This document shows positions 24,472 through 38,193 of a DNA stretch of 64,000 nucleotides, in pieces. Both the position numbers and the translations under genes were made by a program. The notes beneath the pieces are model-generated. The model worked only from the letters and a program-made list of their open reading frames with translations, made no database searches and was not told the DNA's origin. The DNA comes from Ficedula albicollis (taxonomy: Eukaryota; Chordata; Aves; Passeriformes; Muscicapidae). The stretch spans positions 16,025,192 through 16,089,191 of the forward strand of contig NC_021681.1 of the NCBI RefSeq assembly GCF_000247815.1. Reading direction: 5' to 3'. How positions within the stretch are numbered: the stretch's first letter is position 1; every line of letters begins with the position of its first letter.

Positions 24472-26197
24472 GCTCCATGTATAAATGTATAGAAATATAT
24501 ACTTATTTAGAATGGTGGTGGTTTGGTTCCTTTTGCTGGTACCTACTAAATATGTCCCATGTGATCTGGCTAGAACATGGAACAAAATCAGGATTAAAAT
24601 CAAAAGAAAATAAAAAAGTAGGAGGGTTGTATCTCTCCCTGAGTAGGAGGTACTACCTGGAGGTGCTCTATATCCTCTCTACTGTACTTCTTGATAACAG
24701 AGAAAGTAGAGGAGAAAACAAATGATGCAGACTTTCTCTACTTTCTCTTCTTCGAGATGAGTTGTATCCTAAACACTGATTCACAAGCTTTCCATACCAA
24801 AGACCATTTTCCAACACACCAAGGTTACTGTACACACTTATACTTGCAGTTATTGCCACACTGTGAGCAGAAATGCTTTAAAATTTACACTTTTGCATAA
24901 TTCAACAGAGTAACTGGTTAGGAAAAAACATAGCAAACTGACCTTTTAGACAAGTAACTATGCATATTTTCCCACAAACTCTCCTACCAAGAGCCACCAG
25001 ATTCTTCTGTCTAGTCAGAGCCCAGAGCACTGTGGTGGGGAAAACAAGAGAGAGCATTTCCCATCAGGAGCACCTTAAAATGGGCAAGGAAGAGGTGAAT
25101 AACAGAGGTACAGAAAGGACTTGGTAAGGATGAGAATCATCTTCCCACCCAGGACACTGATGACAACAGAATTCACTCCCTAGAGTGACCCAGGCAGACT
25201 GCCTATCCTCAGCATACAAGCAGGGATAAACAGTGCAGCGTGGAACTTGTGCTGGTTTTGGGGGACTGTGGCTCCCATCTTGCACTCCCAGCAGGAATGG
25301 CCATGACCTTGGTTACCCAAGCACACATTTTAACCTCCTGACCATCCTGAGAGAGCAGTCAATCAAACCAGCAGTTTTACTGTAACTCTGATCAGTATAT
25401 GGTGCCTCCCTTCCAGAGAAAAAGTATTAGGGTCTGGCATCAGCCCAGAGCAGCTGAGAGGGTGCCCTGGCCATGAAACACACCACACCAAAAAGCAGGG
25501 TCAACTATTTGGTGTAGAGAAACTGGGGTGAGATCGCTCCCAGGCTGAATTAAACCTTTTCTATTTAGCCGACAGAAAACAAATTACTGAAATACTTGTG
25601 GATATTGTTAAAAGGAATAATGCGGAAGAAAATTAAAATCCTCTGCTAAGATTGTGGTTTTGTTTGAAAAGCCAGAGATCTTATTCTTAAAATAAAATGT
25701 TGTGAAAAAAATGCAACAAATTGTAATAACATTGCTACAGTTTCTAGGCTGGACTTTGGAAATCTTCAGTATGAGGTTTGGTTATCCCTCAGAACTGCTT
25801 CTTGGATAATTTTAGTCAAACAAAAAAGTTAAATTAGGTTAGGTGGACAGCCTCTCTTGATTTTCTCTTGATCTAACTTCTTTTCCAGCTTTGCTACAGG
25901 AGAGTGCAAATCTATCCTTTTCAGATTAATGATTGATCTTCATTCTAAATCCCCACTCCAATATTAATAACCTCTCAGAAAACAATTAAAATGGATATAT
26001 TATTTGAGTGTGTGCTCAGGGAGGACGAGAAGAGGATAAATCTTCTCTGATGACAAAAGCCTCTGTGACACTTGGAGGGCTGCTGATGCCTGTGGTGATG
26101 GACAGTGGTTATCCACTGTCACACACACAACTCCTGGTGCTTCCACCTGCCTGGAGCAGTGAGGGGCAAGCAGACAGTGTTGGCAGCAGAGCACAAC

Positions 26198-26330
26198 AGG
26201 TGATGGTCCATCTCACCACCTAACAAGAACGCCTCTACCAGTGAGCTGGAAAGGGCAGGCCCTGAGGTGATGGTCCATCTCGCCACCTAACAAGAACACC
26301 TCTACCAGTGAGCTGGAAAGGGCAGGCCCT
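26198..26330. repeat. 67-bp tandem duplication, two copies
   Basis: Units at 26198-26264 and 26265-26330 begin AGGTGATGGTCCATCTC and end AAAGGGCAGGCCCT. The differences I see are CTCACCACC/CTCGCCACC and GAACGCCTC/GAACACCTC. It lies about 400 bp before a CR1 element that carries its own duplication. Confidence 0.95.
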
Positions 26331-26737
26331 TCCCTCCATCAGACAGAAGATGATGCAGGAAGAATGACTTCCAAATTGACACTATCAGCAAGTGCAAACA
26401 GCCAAAGACACCAGGCAGGTTCATTGCTTGGAGATTATTCTAATGCACAGAAATGCCCGGTGTGCTGAGGCTTTGTGATGAATCATGAAGCCTACGTCAT
26501 CCAGAGCTGCTTATCAGCTCTGAGAAATGTTCTAGCCAACGTCTCTACCTTCTTCATGAATCACAGCAAAGACAGAAGCGTCTCCCCCACGACCCAAGCA
26601 GTGCCCTGGAGCTGTGGACTACAACAACTCTTTTGCCTTTTTCTAGCCCCAAGAGAAGCAGTGGGAAGGTTGGGGTGTTTTCACAATGTAACAAGGGCAA
26701 ATCACATTCTCTGCCCTGCCAAGGGTGCACACAGAGA

Positions 26738-26917
26738 TACTGAAGGGCGCAGAGTTTCCTTAGAGCATGGTCAGAGAGCTGGCAGATCTTCCTATGAAGA
26801 CAGGCTTAGCTCAGCCCAGAGAAGAGGTACTGAAGGGTGCAGAGTTTCCTTAGAGCATTGGCAGAGAGCTGGCAGATCTTCCTGTGAAGACAGGCTTAGC
26901 TCAGCCCAGAGAAGAGG
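26738..26917. repeat. 90-bp tandem duplication inside CR1
   Basis: Units 26738-26827 and 26828-26917 begin TACTGAAGGG and end CAGCCCAGAGAAGAGG. Mismatches include GGCGCAG/GGTGCAG, GCATGGTCAG/GCATTGGCAG and CCTATGAAG/CCTGTGAAG. The unit spans the CR1 consensus stretch equivalent to 'gaggagaggctgagggagctgggcttgttcagcctggagaagagg'. The open frame across it is repeat-derived, not a gene. Confidence 0.95.
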
Positions 26918-27277
26918 AAGCTCCAGGGAGAGCTAAGAACCCCTAAGTCCCTAAAGGGAGCCTACAGGAAGGCTGGGGAGGGACTTTTCACCAGGGCATG
27001 CAGTGGTAGGACAAGGGGGAATGGCTTCAAACTGAAAGAGAGTACGTTTGCATTCGATATATGGAATAAATTCTTTACTGTGAGGGTGGTGAGGCACTGG
27101 CACAACTTGCCCAAAGAGGTTGTAGACACTCCCTCCCTGGAAGTGTTCCAGGCCAGGTTGGATGGGGCTCTGAGCAACCTGGGATAGCGGACAGTGTCCC
27201 TGCCCATGGCAGAGCAGGTGGAATGAGATGAGCCTTAAGGTCCCTTCCAACCCAAACCAGCTGATGATCCTGTGATA
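26738..27277 (+). mobile_element. CR1 LINE, 5'-truncated, with internal 90-bp duplication
   Basis: The 3' region of CR1 is readily recognised: CAGCCCAGAGAAGAGGAAGC, GACAAGGGGGAATGGCTTCA, TGAGGGTGGTGAGGCACTGG, CCCTCCCTGGAAGTGTTCCA, GGCCAGGTTGGATGGGGCTC and AAGGTCCCTTCCAACCCAAA, ending GATGATCCTGTGAT. The 5' end is truncated and not sharply defined. No reverse transcriptase frame survives. A 90-bp segment near the 5' side is tandemly duplicated (listed separately). Confidence 0.93.
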
Positions 27278-29587
27278 CAATTCCATGACCATCTTCAGCA
27301 TAGTGAGACAAACCTGAGTCACGGCCTGTGTGTCCTCCTAGAGAAGAGCAGAAACACCCTCCTTTGGTATCTACATGAAACCCAAGAGAAGCAGGTTTTG
27401 AAAACTCACACTGACTTCAATTTTGTAATGCATGACTTGCTGCACGCAGTCATCCAAGGTGACTGCTTTATGCAAAAGCAAAGCTCATTCCTAGAGGATT
27501 TAAACAATGACAGATTTCCCTGATGAAAGACACTCAAATGAGTAACAATTTTATTTAAAGAGAAAACATGGTATTTTTGGGCACCTGGGCTGTCAAGAAA
27601 ACAAAAAGCAATTGAGACTGCATCTGAGAATGTTCTGAAATTGGCCACTATTTATAATTCTACACAAAGGACAAATTTTAGATTTAAAAATACAGGCATG
27701 ATCTAGCTTTAAAATCCAGTAACACATCTGGGCAAAACCCAAATGTGGATGCTGATGATCTTTTAAAGAACAGGACTCTCTGTTTTCACAAGACCATGAG
27801 ATTTACTCCATATCCTTTATCAAGTAATACATATCACATCACGTCTTGTTGATTAGCATCTTGATTGATTAAAATCTTTAATTTCATTGGATTTAAAAGG
27901 CTAGTTTGAGACACACTCATACAAAATACCAAGGCTGGAGCTGATGACAAGCAGAGATTAGGACACTGTGACTGCAGCATTGATATCTGCTCCCCTCATT
28001 CTTCAAAATGCTGCAGCTATAATCATCTAGCCAAGAGAGGTAAACAAAGGTGTGTGTCAGGTCAGCCAGCAAAACCTTTCAAGGCTCCACAGTCATCATG
28101 AGAAAGCAAATAAAACCTACTTTGGCTCTCGTTTACTATATATTTAACATTTGCAAGAGAAAAATCAGATAACTGCTTAAAGCTTGGGATGATGCACGCC
28201 ATATTCAAGCTACTCTTGAGCTTGAAATGTTTAATGTTTTATGTGGTTTGGAAATGGTTTAAATTCCGTGATGAATTTTTCATGTCCATACACAATTTAG
28301 CCTTTATCAAAAAAATCCCCTTCAATTATGTACTCTGCAGAAATTCTTTGGAAGGATTCTAGTCACTTTTTTCCCTTCTTTTTTGTTTGTTTACTGTTTT
28401 CGGTTTGCTAAGGTCTGTATAAAATACCCTCACTTGGCTATGCCCTACTGAAGTTATCTGCACTTCACCTTTTGTGCTACTCACAGAAAATCAACTCTGC
28501 TCTCTCTCCCCATGACTTTATTTTAACTATGGAGAATGGGAAGACACAAGAGCACCGGGGTGAAGCTGAAAAGTTGCAAACCTTTGGACGGACCCAGCTC
28601 TTTGCAGTGATGCACGGTGGGGAGCTGTAACTCGGAGCAAAGCTGGGAGAGGGGCATCCTCTGGGCAGCAGGGCTGGCAGCAGGCACGTCATCCCCAGTG
28701 CAGGAAAACAGGCCTAATTAGAGCACTGCCATGTGCCAGCTATTCCTGGAGGCAGAGCAGCCCCTCAGGAGCTGCTGCAGGGGGGCAAAGCGAGGACAGC
28801 CCTCGGACCACGCCAGCCCACGTCTGAGGCATCCCCAGGAACACAAAGCCATCCTGCCCTGCAGCCCAGGCTAAAGGTACCAAACTGCTGCTGCTTTTGC
28901 TCTCTGAACACCTTCGTTATGCTGAGCACACATCCCCTAAGGTTCCGGGAATATTAACATAAGCCACCCACAAATATTATTTTAAAGAAGTGATTCCCAG
29001 AGTCCTCCTATTTTTGGAGAAGCATCATAAAAAAGCTTCCCTAATATACTGGAACAGGCCCCATATTATCTCTTCATGAAAGGAATCCAACTGCTACGCT
29101 TCTAAATTCACTGGTAAGCAGTTCAGACTTCCTTTTATATTGTAAGATTTCCTTCCCATAAGACGCAAGATATATTGCCTCAAGGGAAAAACAGCTTTAT
29201 GAAGAGGAAGCTACGTGTGCCAGAATTGTTCTCTTCCATAATCTGTAACATCCTTTCTCTCTCCCATTGTTTTAATAAAGTTGGTCACCAGAAGAACCTG
29301 CAGCAAAAATGCCAATACCCTCAGCAGAGTATCTACCTGCCAAAAGCCCCAAAGCACATCTGCTGCTCTGCAGCCTTCTTGATGCTCAAAAAACCTGTTT
29401 TCTATGCATGCCACATATGCAGTGCTGATAGAAATGTGACTTTACTAACAGACTTACTTTTGGCTATTCCCACCAGAAAAACGTTTGAGGAATGGATGGC
29501 TCACCAGTAATCTCCCACCTACATATATTTTTGTAGCATTTCATTGAATGGAAGGATGAAAAGGAAAAAAAACCCAACCAACCAAGC

Positions 29588-29829
<242 letters not shown>

Positions 29830-32800
29830 TTTGAATTTTTAAAAATGTATGTACATGCATATATATGAGGAAACATTCAGTGGCAAGCAGCATTAGAGGG
29901 AAGAAGTAAAAAAAATTAAAATCTGCTGTCTGATGTTCTTACATGTGATCCAGAGAAACATTCCCCTCCTGCATACACGTGCTTGCATGCAGCAGGGGCT
30001 CAGTTACACTCTTAAGTTCAAGTGCATTTTTAAATGTTATGTCCCACGGGCCTTCACAAAGCATGTATCAAATTAGGCATCTGCTGGAATGCTTTGCTAA
30101 GCAAAAGGATTGGTTTCTGAACTTTCCCCAAAGATTCTGCTGAAATGAGGCTAAATGGTTGCAGTGGTAACTCTCAGGAGATCCCCAATTCTTCCCTGAA
30201 GCATTCATTTTGCTAGGATTTCCCTCTTGTACATTCAGCTTTGGGGAATCACTATGGGAAACTGGGAGCAGGGAATTCTCAGCATTAGAAATGACAGTAT
30301 TGCCCAGGGTAGCTAAAGTAACCACAAATCCCTCCTCACTGATTCAGATCCCACCAGAGCCACTGCCACCTCTTCAATTTCCATTAAAAATCTCCTCTGG
30401 AGGGTATAATCTCCTCAAATTTAAGCAGAGGGAAATCCAGGGTTCCCTCAAATCAGAATCTACTTTATTTGGGACAAAAGGAATCTGCTCTCAGGAGGAC
30501 TGGAGTTGCTAAAAATAAGCAAATATTCCCAGTGTTTCTGCACTCCTCTCCCTGAAGTGAAATGATCAAGAGGATTAATTTTAGAGCATGTACAGTTTTT
30601 ATGTGAAAAAACCCAAGCTGCATCTTAGCTTTTAAGCAAAGACCAGATGGAAAGTCTATCATTAGAAATGCCAAAGGGAGAATACACTCAAAGTTCGCTT
30701 CAGGATGGAAAGGTCATTTCTAGTCATCCTTGTTTTAAATGTTCTCAGAAACACTCAAGCTTTTTGTAATAAGATGGCTTTCTTTTAGTTTATCAACTTG
30801 ATTTCCTTCAAAATAAAATATAAAAAGATCTCCAAAATAAAAAAAAAATTGCCAAACAAGACAGAAACTTGAAAGGCAGGCGCCTGCTCTCTTTTTTTCC
30901 TCTCCAGAGCAAAAGAGTAATTAAATTTTTAATGAATTATTGTTCAGTTGACAAGAAATGCCACAAAAATGACCTGCTGATTCCACCCAGGGGTGTTTAC
31001 TTAGAGCTTCACAGGGAGATTTATGAGATGACAGGCAACAGACAACGTGTCAATGGAGTCTGAGAAGCAATGCCTCCTTCAGCAGGTACCAGTGTCCATG
31101 AAGAACATGCCAAGATGATGAGAAGCTTTCTCCACCATGTTCAAAGCAACATCCCAAGCCCCCAGGGAAGGCTTTGTGCAGCTGCCCCATACAAACCCAC
31201 CAGCCCACCTGCACTGAAAGCACCATGCTCCTGATCCTGAGCAGTCCAGTAAGGATCCCCCTTTGGGCTTAAGATGCTTTCCTAACATTACTAGCACACA
31301 CAGGCTGACTAGGAAATGATAAAATTGTGATCAGTGACATTGACTGGAGTCAACAGGGTGACCTGAAGATAACACAGTACTTCCAGCTTTACTCCACTTG
31401 CTAACTCATGTGAGAGCTAAAACACTCAGCTCCCACTGAGAGTCCAGCAGTCCCTGATCTCCACATGCCAGCCAACCATGAAACAAACCCCGTGCCCAAG
31501 AACATCAGCCCACAGCTGAAGCACAGCATGTGGATAAGCCACCTGGGACACAGCTTCCAAACCTTAAAAGGAAAATATTTAACCAAAAACAGAAAACTCC
31601 ATTCTCCTGTTTTCTAACAAATATTTTAAAAGCACACCAATATGGTGATATAAAACTGACATTTTCACAGTAAACACATTTGTGTCCCAGTGCTGATTAT
31701 TCCAATAAAAACTGGAGCTACTGGCTAAAGCTAAAAGTGTTTTACTTCCTTGCAGCTTGTGCCTTTTCTCAGCTCTAGTGGGCACCCCTGACAAGAAGTA
31801 TCTGGCTTCAGGTCCTCCTCCATACAAATCCTCTCAGAGGAGCCATTGCTGACCTAACCAAACAGCAATTGGGCTGTGCAAGTGTCAGAGGGAAATGTGC
31901 CCTGCAGTGCCACTGAATGAGGGACAGCCACACAAAACTAAGATTCCATTCCCAAACAGCACGCTAAAGCATTGGGAGCAGCAAAAGAATGTTTTTTGTT
32001 TCTTGGCCATTTGTAAAAGGTGATTATTCACCATTATATGAAATAATAGATTATACAAAATAATTAACAAACAAGGACAGAATCCTCCAAGCTCTCTTTA
32101 GAAATCTTTTCAAAACACACCCTCATTTTAATCATTTACCATTTGCAATAGAGAAGGAAAACAAGGAGGTAAGAAATCTGAAACAATCAAACCTTCCCTA
32201 GTTCCCACAAATAGACATTCACTGCCTTCCAATAGTCTTGACTAATCATTTTAATAAGTAGTGAAAAGATTTCGCAATTAAATGCTTAGAGAAATAAGAT
32301 GCATCTTCCTGCTCCTTCTCATGCCTCATGAGTTTCCCACCTCCTCTCATAAAGAGCTTTCATTACTCTGGGCATGACAGAGCCAGAACTGCTACAAGAG
32401 AAAGCTCTGATTTCAGTTTCATCTCAATCACTGTTCAAATGCCCAGAAACTTCTTCACAGCTCTTGGACCCAGGGGAAAAAAATAGTTCGAAAAAAGCAA
32501 AAAAAAAAAAGGGGGAGTTTCAGTCCTAAGATCAGAATCACATTTGCTAGACAGGTTTTTCAGAAAAAAAACAAAAAAAAAAACCAACCCTCTGTACTTA
32601 GTGTAAACTAAGCATATTTGGTCAAGTAGCAGTAGATCAAACAGACGGGGAGCCTCACAATGCCCTTCCTGTAGCCCCACATTTGTGGTGACAACTGCAC
32701 TTTGCTCTGATGAAAAGTGACCTTTAGGCCCTGACATTTAGGTCCAGATTCTCCTACTTGTGTCACCTCCGCCTCCAGTTTCACAGGTCGAATTCACAAC

Positions 32801-35800
32801 ACTCCAAATAGTTGGCAACATTCATCAAACATGAGCCCGTGTCTTGCCCAACAGAGTCTTAAAATGGAATATTCCTGCTCCACAGTCCCATGCCATGCTG
32901 CATGGTCAACTTACACGAGGTACTGGATGTGCCATATCTCTCTGGAAAATCAACATACCAAATGAAAGCTCATCTCCCAAAATAGTCACCCTGTTACTTT
33001 ATTTCTCTTTTATTTATTTCCCTACTGCAGTTACAAAACACATTCTCAGTGAGGCAAAAGGGATCATTAGCCAGAGCACTTTTGGATGCAAAGAGGCAGC
33101 GCTAAATGTGCACCAGAAACAGGAATATTATAATGGTCTTCCCACATGAGAAAGCATAAAAAGGCAAATCGACCCTCCATCAACTTGTCTCCATATCTCA
33201 GGAAAACACCATATACTCAGAATGGAATCATGATGACTGGGAGATTCCTTGTTTTAAAGTCCAGCTCTGTTTGCAGGAAATATTTCAGCTGTGGTCACAC
33301 ATCACACCCCTTGTGTTGGATTAGCTGCTAAATTTAGAGTATTTTCTATCTATCCAATAAATATGATTTACTGCTACAGAGAAATGTTTTAAATATCATG
33401 AGTTTTCAGGTTCAGCCAAACTAATCGTTCTTACAGCTAAATCTGAAAGATTCCTGACCCTAATAAGGGATGTAAACAATTGAACAAAACCTAGAGATCT
33501 GGCAGCCAGAGATCCACCAGCCCTAGTCCCTCCTGCTGCCACAAGGTCATCTCTCCCTCTTGAGGGCTGTGTCCCATTTTTACACACACAGGCTGAGTGC
33601 CTGATGCACCAAGAGAAGTCGGTCAAGTATTTTCCTGTTACAAACCCCACTGATTTTTTGGCTGTAGAAAAGGGTTAGAGTGTCAGACTCTGCAGGATCA
33701 CTGTGGGCAGGGATGAGTTAACAAGAAAAGATCAATTGCAAATTTAATTCAAATCTGAGGCATTGAATGGACTAAGCAGAAGATGAGGAAGATACTGCAA
33801 TGCTTCATGCATTATCTGGCAGGACTGCACGGCATCCTACCCATGCTGATACCAGAGGGGATGCAGATCAGCTGTGATTTTACCCAACTCACACTTCCCT
33901 CGTGCACTGCCTCTTGTCTTTATAAATTGATTTTTACGTAAGACAGCTGTGCCAAACCTGAGCTCCCAGTGTAATTTCCCCCATACGCCTGCAGAATTAA
34001 TTCAGTAAGCCAGGTTCTATTTTTCCTTGGGCATTGCACAAAGAATTACAAATGGCTCCATTTGTGCCCAGCTGGTACAAAAGCGATGTCAAAAGTGTAA
34101 GGGGAAGGAAGAAAGGACCCAATTACAAAAGCAAGGTCCCAGGACAGTGAGATGTGGCAATTAGGAGCATTTCTTCTATCTGTCAGGTGGGGTCATTCGA
34201 TGAGCTTGTTATCCAGAGGAAAGGTGGCACCTTGAAATACCAATTACAACTTTCCAGACTCAAACTGTGCTTCAGCCTCTTCTGCACTCTGTGCCATCAT
34301 CTCCAACATGACAGGAAGGTCAGAATGAGCAACAGGAATTCAGTTTTCAAGAAGCAGTCCAATTGTACTGCAGATTAACAACCAATTAGCAGTTTTGCAG
34401 AAGTTGTGTGCTCTGGCTGGGGAGCTGCCAGGCTGTGCTGAGGAAGTGCATGGTGTTGACTTCCCAAACTGAGTCACTTCTGTAAGCCCTGCGGTGGTAT
34501 TTATAGAGTTGGGGGAAAATTTCCAGGAAACATCACTTACTGGTACTCACAAAAATAGCAAGGAAAGTCTTCAATTACTAAACTTTTAAGGAAAAAAGCC
34601 TTTCTTATGACAAGACAGCAAAGCAGCAGCCTCTATGATTTTCTTGAAAGAAGTCACAATTAATAGTCTTCCTTATTTCACTTTTGACAGTAGTAGATGT
34701 TGCTCCTAAGATATTCATTCTGTAAAGCTTCAAGGTTCAGGTTTTTCTCCCGTCTTCTACAGATTATTTCCAGGATAAGACACTGAAGTCAGCCGTATCT
34801 CCAGAAACTTTAGCAAGACTTGAATGAACCCAGGTACCAACAACTCAACCACAGCAGTCCAGATCACCCCAAACTTTTTACCAACTGTCCAGGATCCCAA
34901 TTCGGGGGAATGGCTGGACCCTTCAGTAAACCACATGAATCTGCAAGTAAATGTTACTGATAGTCAAACTATCACCTGCAGAAGTGAGCTGGTCCCCCTG
35001 CACAAACTAGATGTGCCCTGGCATCACAGAGCACACAAAAGCAGAAGAAGAGCACAGACTACCAGCTGGATCAGTGCCTGTACCCCTCCACATGTGCAAC
35101 AGTGCCCTAATGTCTCCTCAGAACCAGGGACTAAGACAAGCTTTTGGAAAGATTTTGTTCCTGCAATAGTTTTAAGGATGCAACCACAAATCTGGGCACT
35201 CTCAACCATTTTAGAGCATTTCCCTTTCTTTCCATTAAGCACACACAGATTTATGCTCTTGCTTAGCAAGGGTGGGCAGGCCGTGCCAGGCTTGGTCCCC
35301 CTCCCTAAGCAGCCAGCATCCTCTGGGGAGGATACAGACTAGCTGACCACAGGCAGAAGTGCAACTTTTGGAATGAAAAAGAAATTTTTTGAAGTATAAG
35401 ATACAAGCACACAGACTTGTCCCCATCCCATATGCGTTTGCAATTGCTCCAGTTTATTACTATGACTTCCAGACTGCTCCTACCACTGCCATCCCTCTGA
35501 CACCTGGGGCCAACATTGGCCAAACGGTCTTTGAGAAGACAAACAAAACCAGTAGCTTAGATGAGGACAAAAAGCCAGGATAATGAGAAAAAGGCTGCTG
35601 GCAGGAACTCAAGCAGTACCTGCTCTGCCTGGCCTCTCAGCCAGGCTCTCCTGGCACAGCCACTGGGAGGGCAGGTCGGGTCCAACTCTCTGCCAAGCTG
35701 TCACTCATCACAGCTCACAGTGTGTGACACTCATGAGACATGACACCCTGTGCAATGCAATAGAGACCCAACAAGTTTGTTTTGCACATGCCACTGCAGC

Positions 35801-36245
35801 GTTGGCAGATACAGCAACATGCTTTGGCTCGCACTGACATGGGAAGCATTCAAAGCACTCGTGCAGAGACAAGAGGCTCCCCCTCATCTCCTGCCTGAGA
35901 CACACTGACCTCCCCTCCCTCCCTTCTCCTTGCCATTGTCCAAAATACAAAAATCCGTCCCTTATGTTTACAAAATGTGTCTGTTCCACAGGGTTCTCCC
36001 CACCCCCCCTTTTTTTTTTTCTAAGGCAAATTAAAAATAAAAGTTTACCAGAAAGACAAGAAGAACAAAAAAAAAAAAAGCGCGTCTGATACCATTGGAT
36101 CCAGCCTGTAAGGATCTCACACATAAAAGAATTATGTCCCTGAGCACTTTCCAACAGACTTTCAGAAAATTTCATCCTTCTACTTCCCTGGCTGGATAGT
36201 CTGTTTGAGTAATTTTCTCTTTCTCCTGGGGCTGGTTGCTAAGAG

Positions 36246-36397
36246 ACGCGCTATTACTTCTCCGTCTCTTATGACCCGATTACTGTGATCAGCAAAGACA
36301 GCGTGCAGACAACAGCCTGACACGGCTCGTCCAGAACACGGGGCTCGTTACAGAATGATGGACTGTATTAACACTCGCAGCCCCTGCGCTCGCCATG
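36246..36397. promoter_or_regulatory. Short CpG cluster, candidate intronic enhancer or alternative promoter
   Basis: About twelve CpGs occur in roughly 150 bp (GACGCGC, CTCCGTC, ACCCGAT, ACACGGCTCGTCC, ACACGGGGCTCG, TGCGCTCGCC), while flanking kilobases are almost CpG-free. It starts just after GGTTGCTAAGAGAC, which resembles one half of an RFX X-box. No exon or start site can be shown, and the function is inferred from composition only. Confidence 0.35.
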
Positions 36398-38193
36398 GCC
36401 TTTGGAGAGTCTCCAGGCACAACTGGGGGCTTTCACTTCCCCAGCTTCTGAAGTGCACGTTCAAACATTTTAAATCACAGGACTGGGAAGGGAGAAGAAT
36501 GGACTTTTACCTCCTGTGCTTCACTGTCTGACAGCCAGAACAGTGTTAATGGATCCTTACTGAGCAGCCTTCCTGTTCTTACCCTTCCCAAGAAGTGGCC
36601 TAGGAACAATGATTACTCCTTTTCACCATCCTAAAAAACAAACTTTGCAAATACACAGTTTGGGTCAGAACACTCCCTTGAAGAGTCTGACAGCATGCTG
36701 TAAAGCTGATCATGACACTTGAGGGGCTAAGAGGTGAGCTGAGATGGATTGCTCTGGATAAGGAAAGCAGCTGGAAATAGATCCAGCTGTAGGTGTCCAG
36801 TGGTCCCAAGGAAGCTGCTGGGAAGGCCAAGAGGCTCCCAGCTCACGCAGAAGCAGCCACAGCCTGGCACTGTGTCCTCTGCAAAAAAGAACAGGGGATG
36901 AAGCCAGTGGAGGAGATAGGAAATTTGGAGCACAAATTGGGAGCTCGTACTGAGGAGTACATGGGGCACAAAGTTGAGGAAAGTTGATTTTGTTGATGTT
37001 ACTACCAAAGAACTGGATTTCTAAGGATGGGGCCACCAACCTCAGAGATTATTAATCTCCACTTAGTAAGAATTCAACCCCCATCACATTCACTTTTTAT
37101 AACATAAATCTCAAACTTCTATAATTTCTTCTATTAAACCTACTTTTGAAAGGCTATGTTTACCCACAATATTTTTGGTATCATTTTCATACTCTTGAGG
37201 GCCTCCTCTCCTCCCACCAGCTCACTGAGGACAACTCCCATAGCAGGACCCCTGGCCAGACCCTTACAACACAGGTAGTGCAGAGTATTCAGAAACACCA
37301 GATGATAAAACTTCTTGAGTGGGTGTTGTAACAGAGATGACACATAGCACAGGTTCCTTCCTCATCTCCATGTCATTTCCCATAAATTCAGTGCTTGGCA
37401 CAACAAATGCCAGCTGTCATGACAGTGCAATTTCTACCCACCAGCCCTTAACACTAGGCTTGGCTTTATGATTTGGGTCATGTCTAGACAAAACCAAAAT
37501 CTTTCCTTAGTCATTGTCATCACAGGAATTAAGAACTGGACGAGACATGTGAGTCTTTTGCACTTCAGCTCCTCAAATAGTTTGGGTAAATCCCCAGTTG
37601 AGCCCCTGGAGCACGCCTGCACCTTCTTCCACGGCTGTGACTTTGCAGTGTGCGTGCTGGTTAAAGAGAACAGAAGGGGAATTTTCAGAGAGTGGGAAAC
37701 CAACTCACTGCTTAATAGGAACTAGAGCAGATCCCTGCTCATCTCCTGCAAAATCACCCTGCCCAGGCCAAGCAGAGCCACAGGATTCTCAGTCCTGCTC
37801 AGGGACCCCCAATTCCTGTGCCAAGTCCATCTAAACATGCTTTGCTTAGCAACAAACGTTTCAGGCCTCGTATATTTAGTCCAAGTTGTAATTGTGTAGG
37901 ATTCACTGCTAGAAATGCCTGCTCTTTGGCCACAAGTACAGCTTCTGTGGCTTCAAGAGCTGCTCATTCGTTCTTCCAACCTTTTATTACACCAACCTGT
38001 AATATAATCCAATAGACATTTACTGGTTGCTCTGATTTAGCGAGACTCAGCCTGGCAAAAAAAAAAAAAAAGCTTTATGCAGAGAAAAGGAAAAGCATAC
38101 ATATAATCCTTTACTAAAATAGTTAGTTTTCAGTGAGTAGAAAAGCAGCATTTTGTGAAGGGCAAAAAAAAAAATATTATTCAACTGTTAACT

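Noticed and set aside
26101..26120. 8-bp perfect stem GACAGTGG-TTAT-CCACTGTC
   Set aside because: A stem this short is expected by chance many times in 64 kb.
26475..26936. 153-codon open frame with internally repeated protein sequence
   Set aside because: The repetition (two similar blocks near its end) comes from the 90-bp tandem duplication inside a CR1 3' region, which is non-coding.
35708..36175. 155-codon minus-strand open frame
   Set aside because: It contains low-complexity segments from the T- and A-rich runs near 36010 and 36070, with no recognisable domain or splice context.
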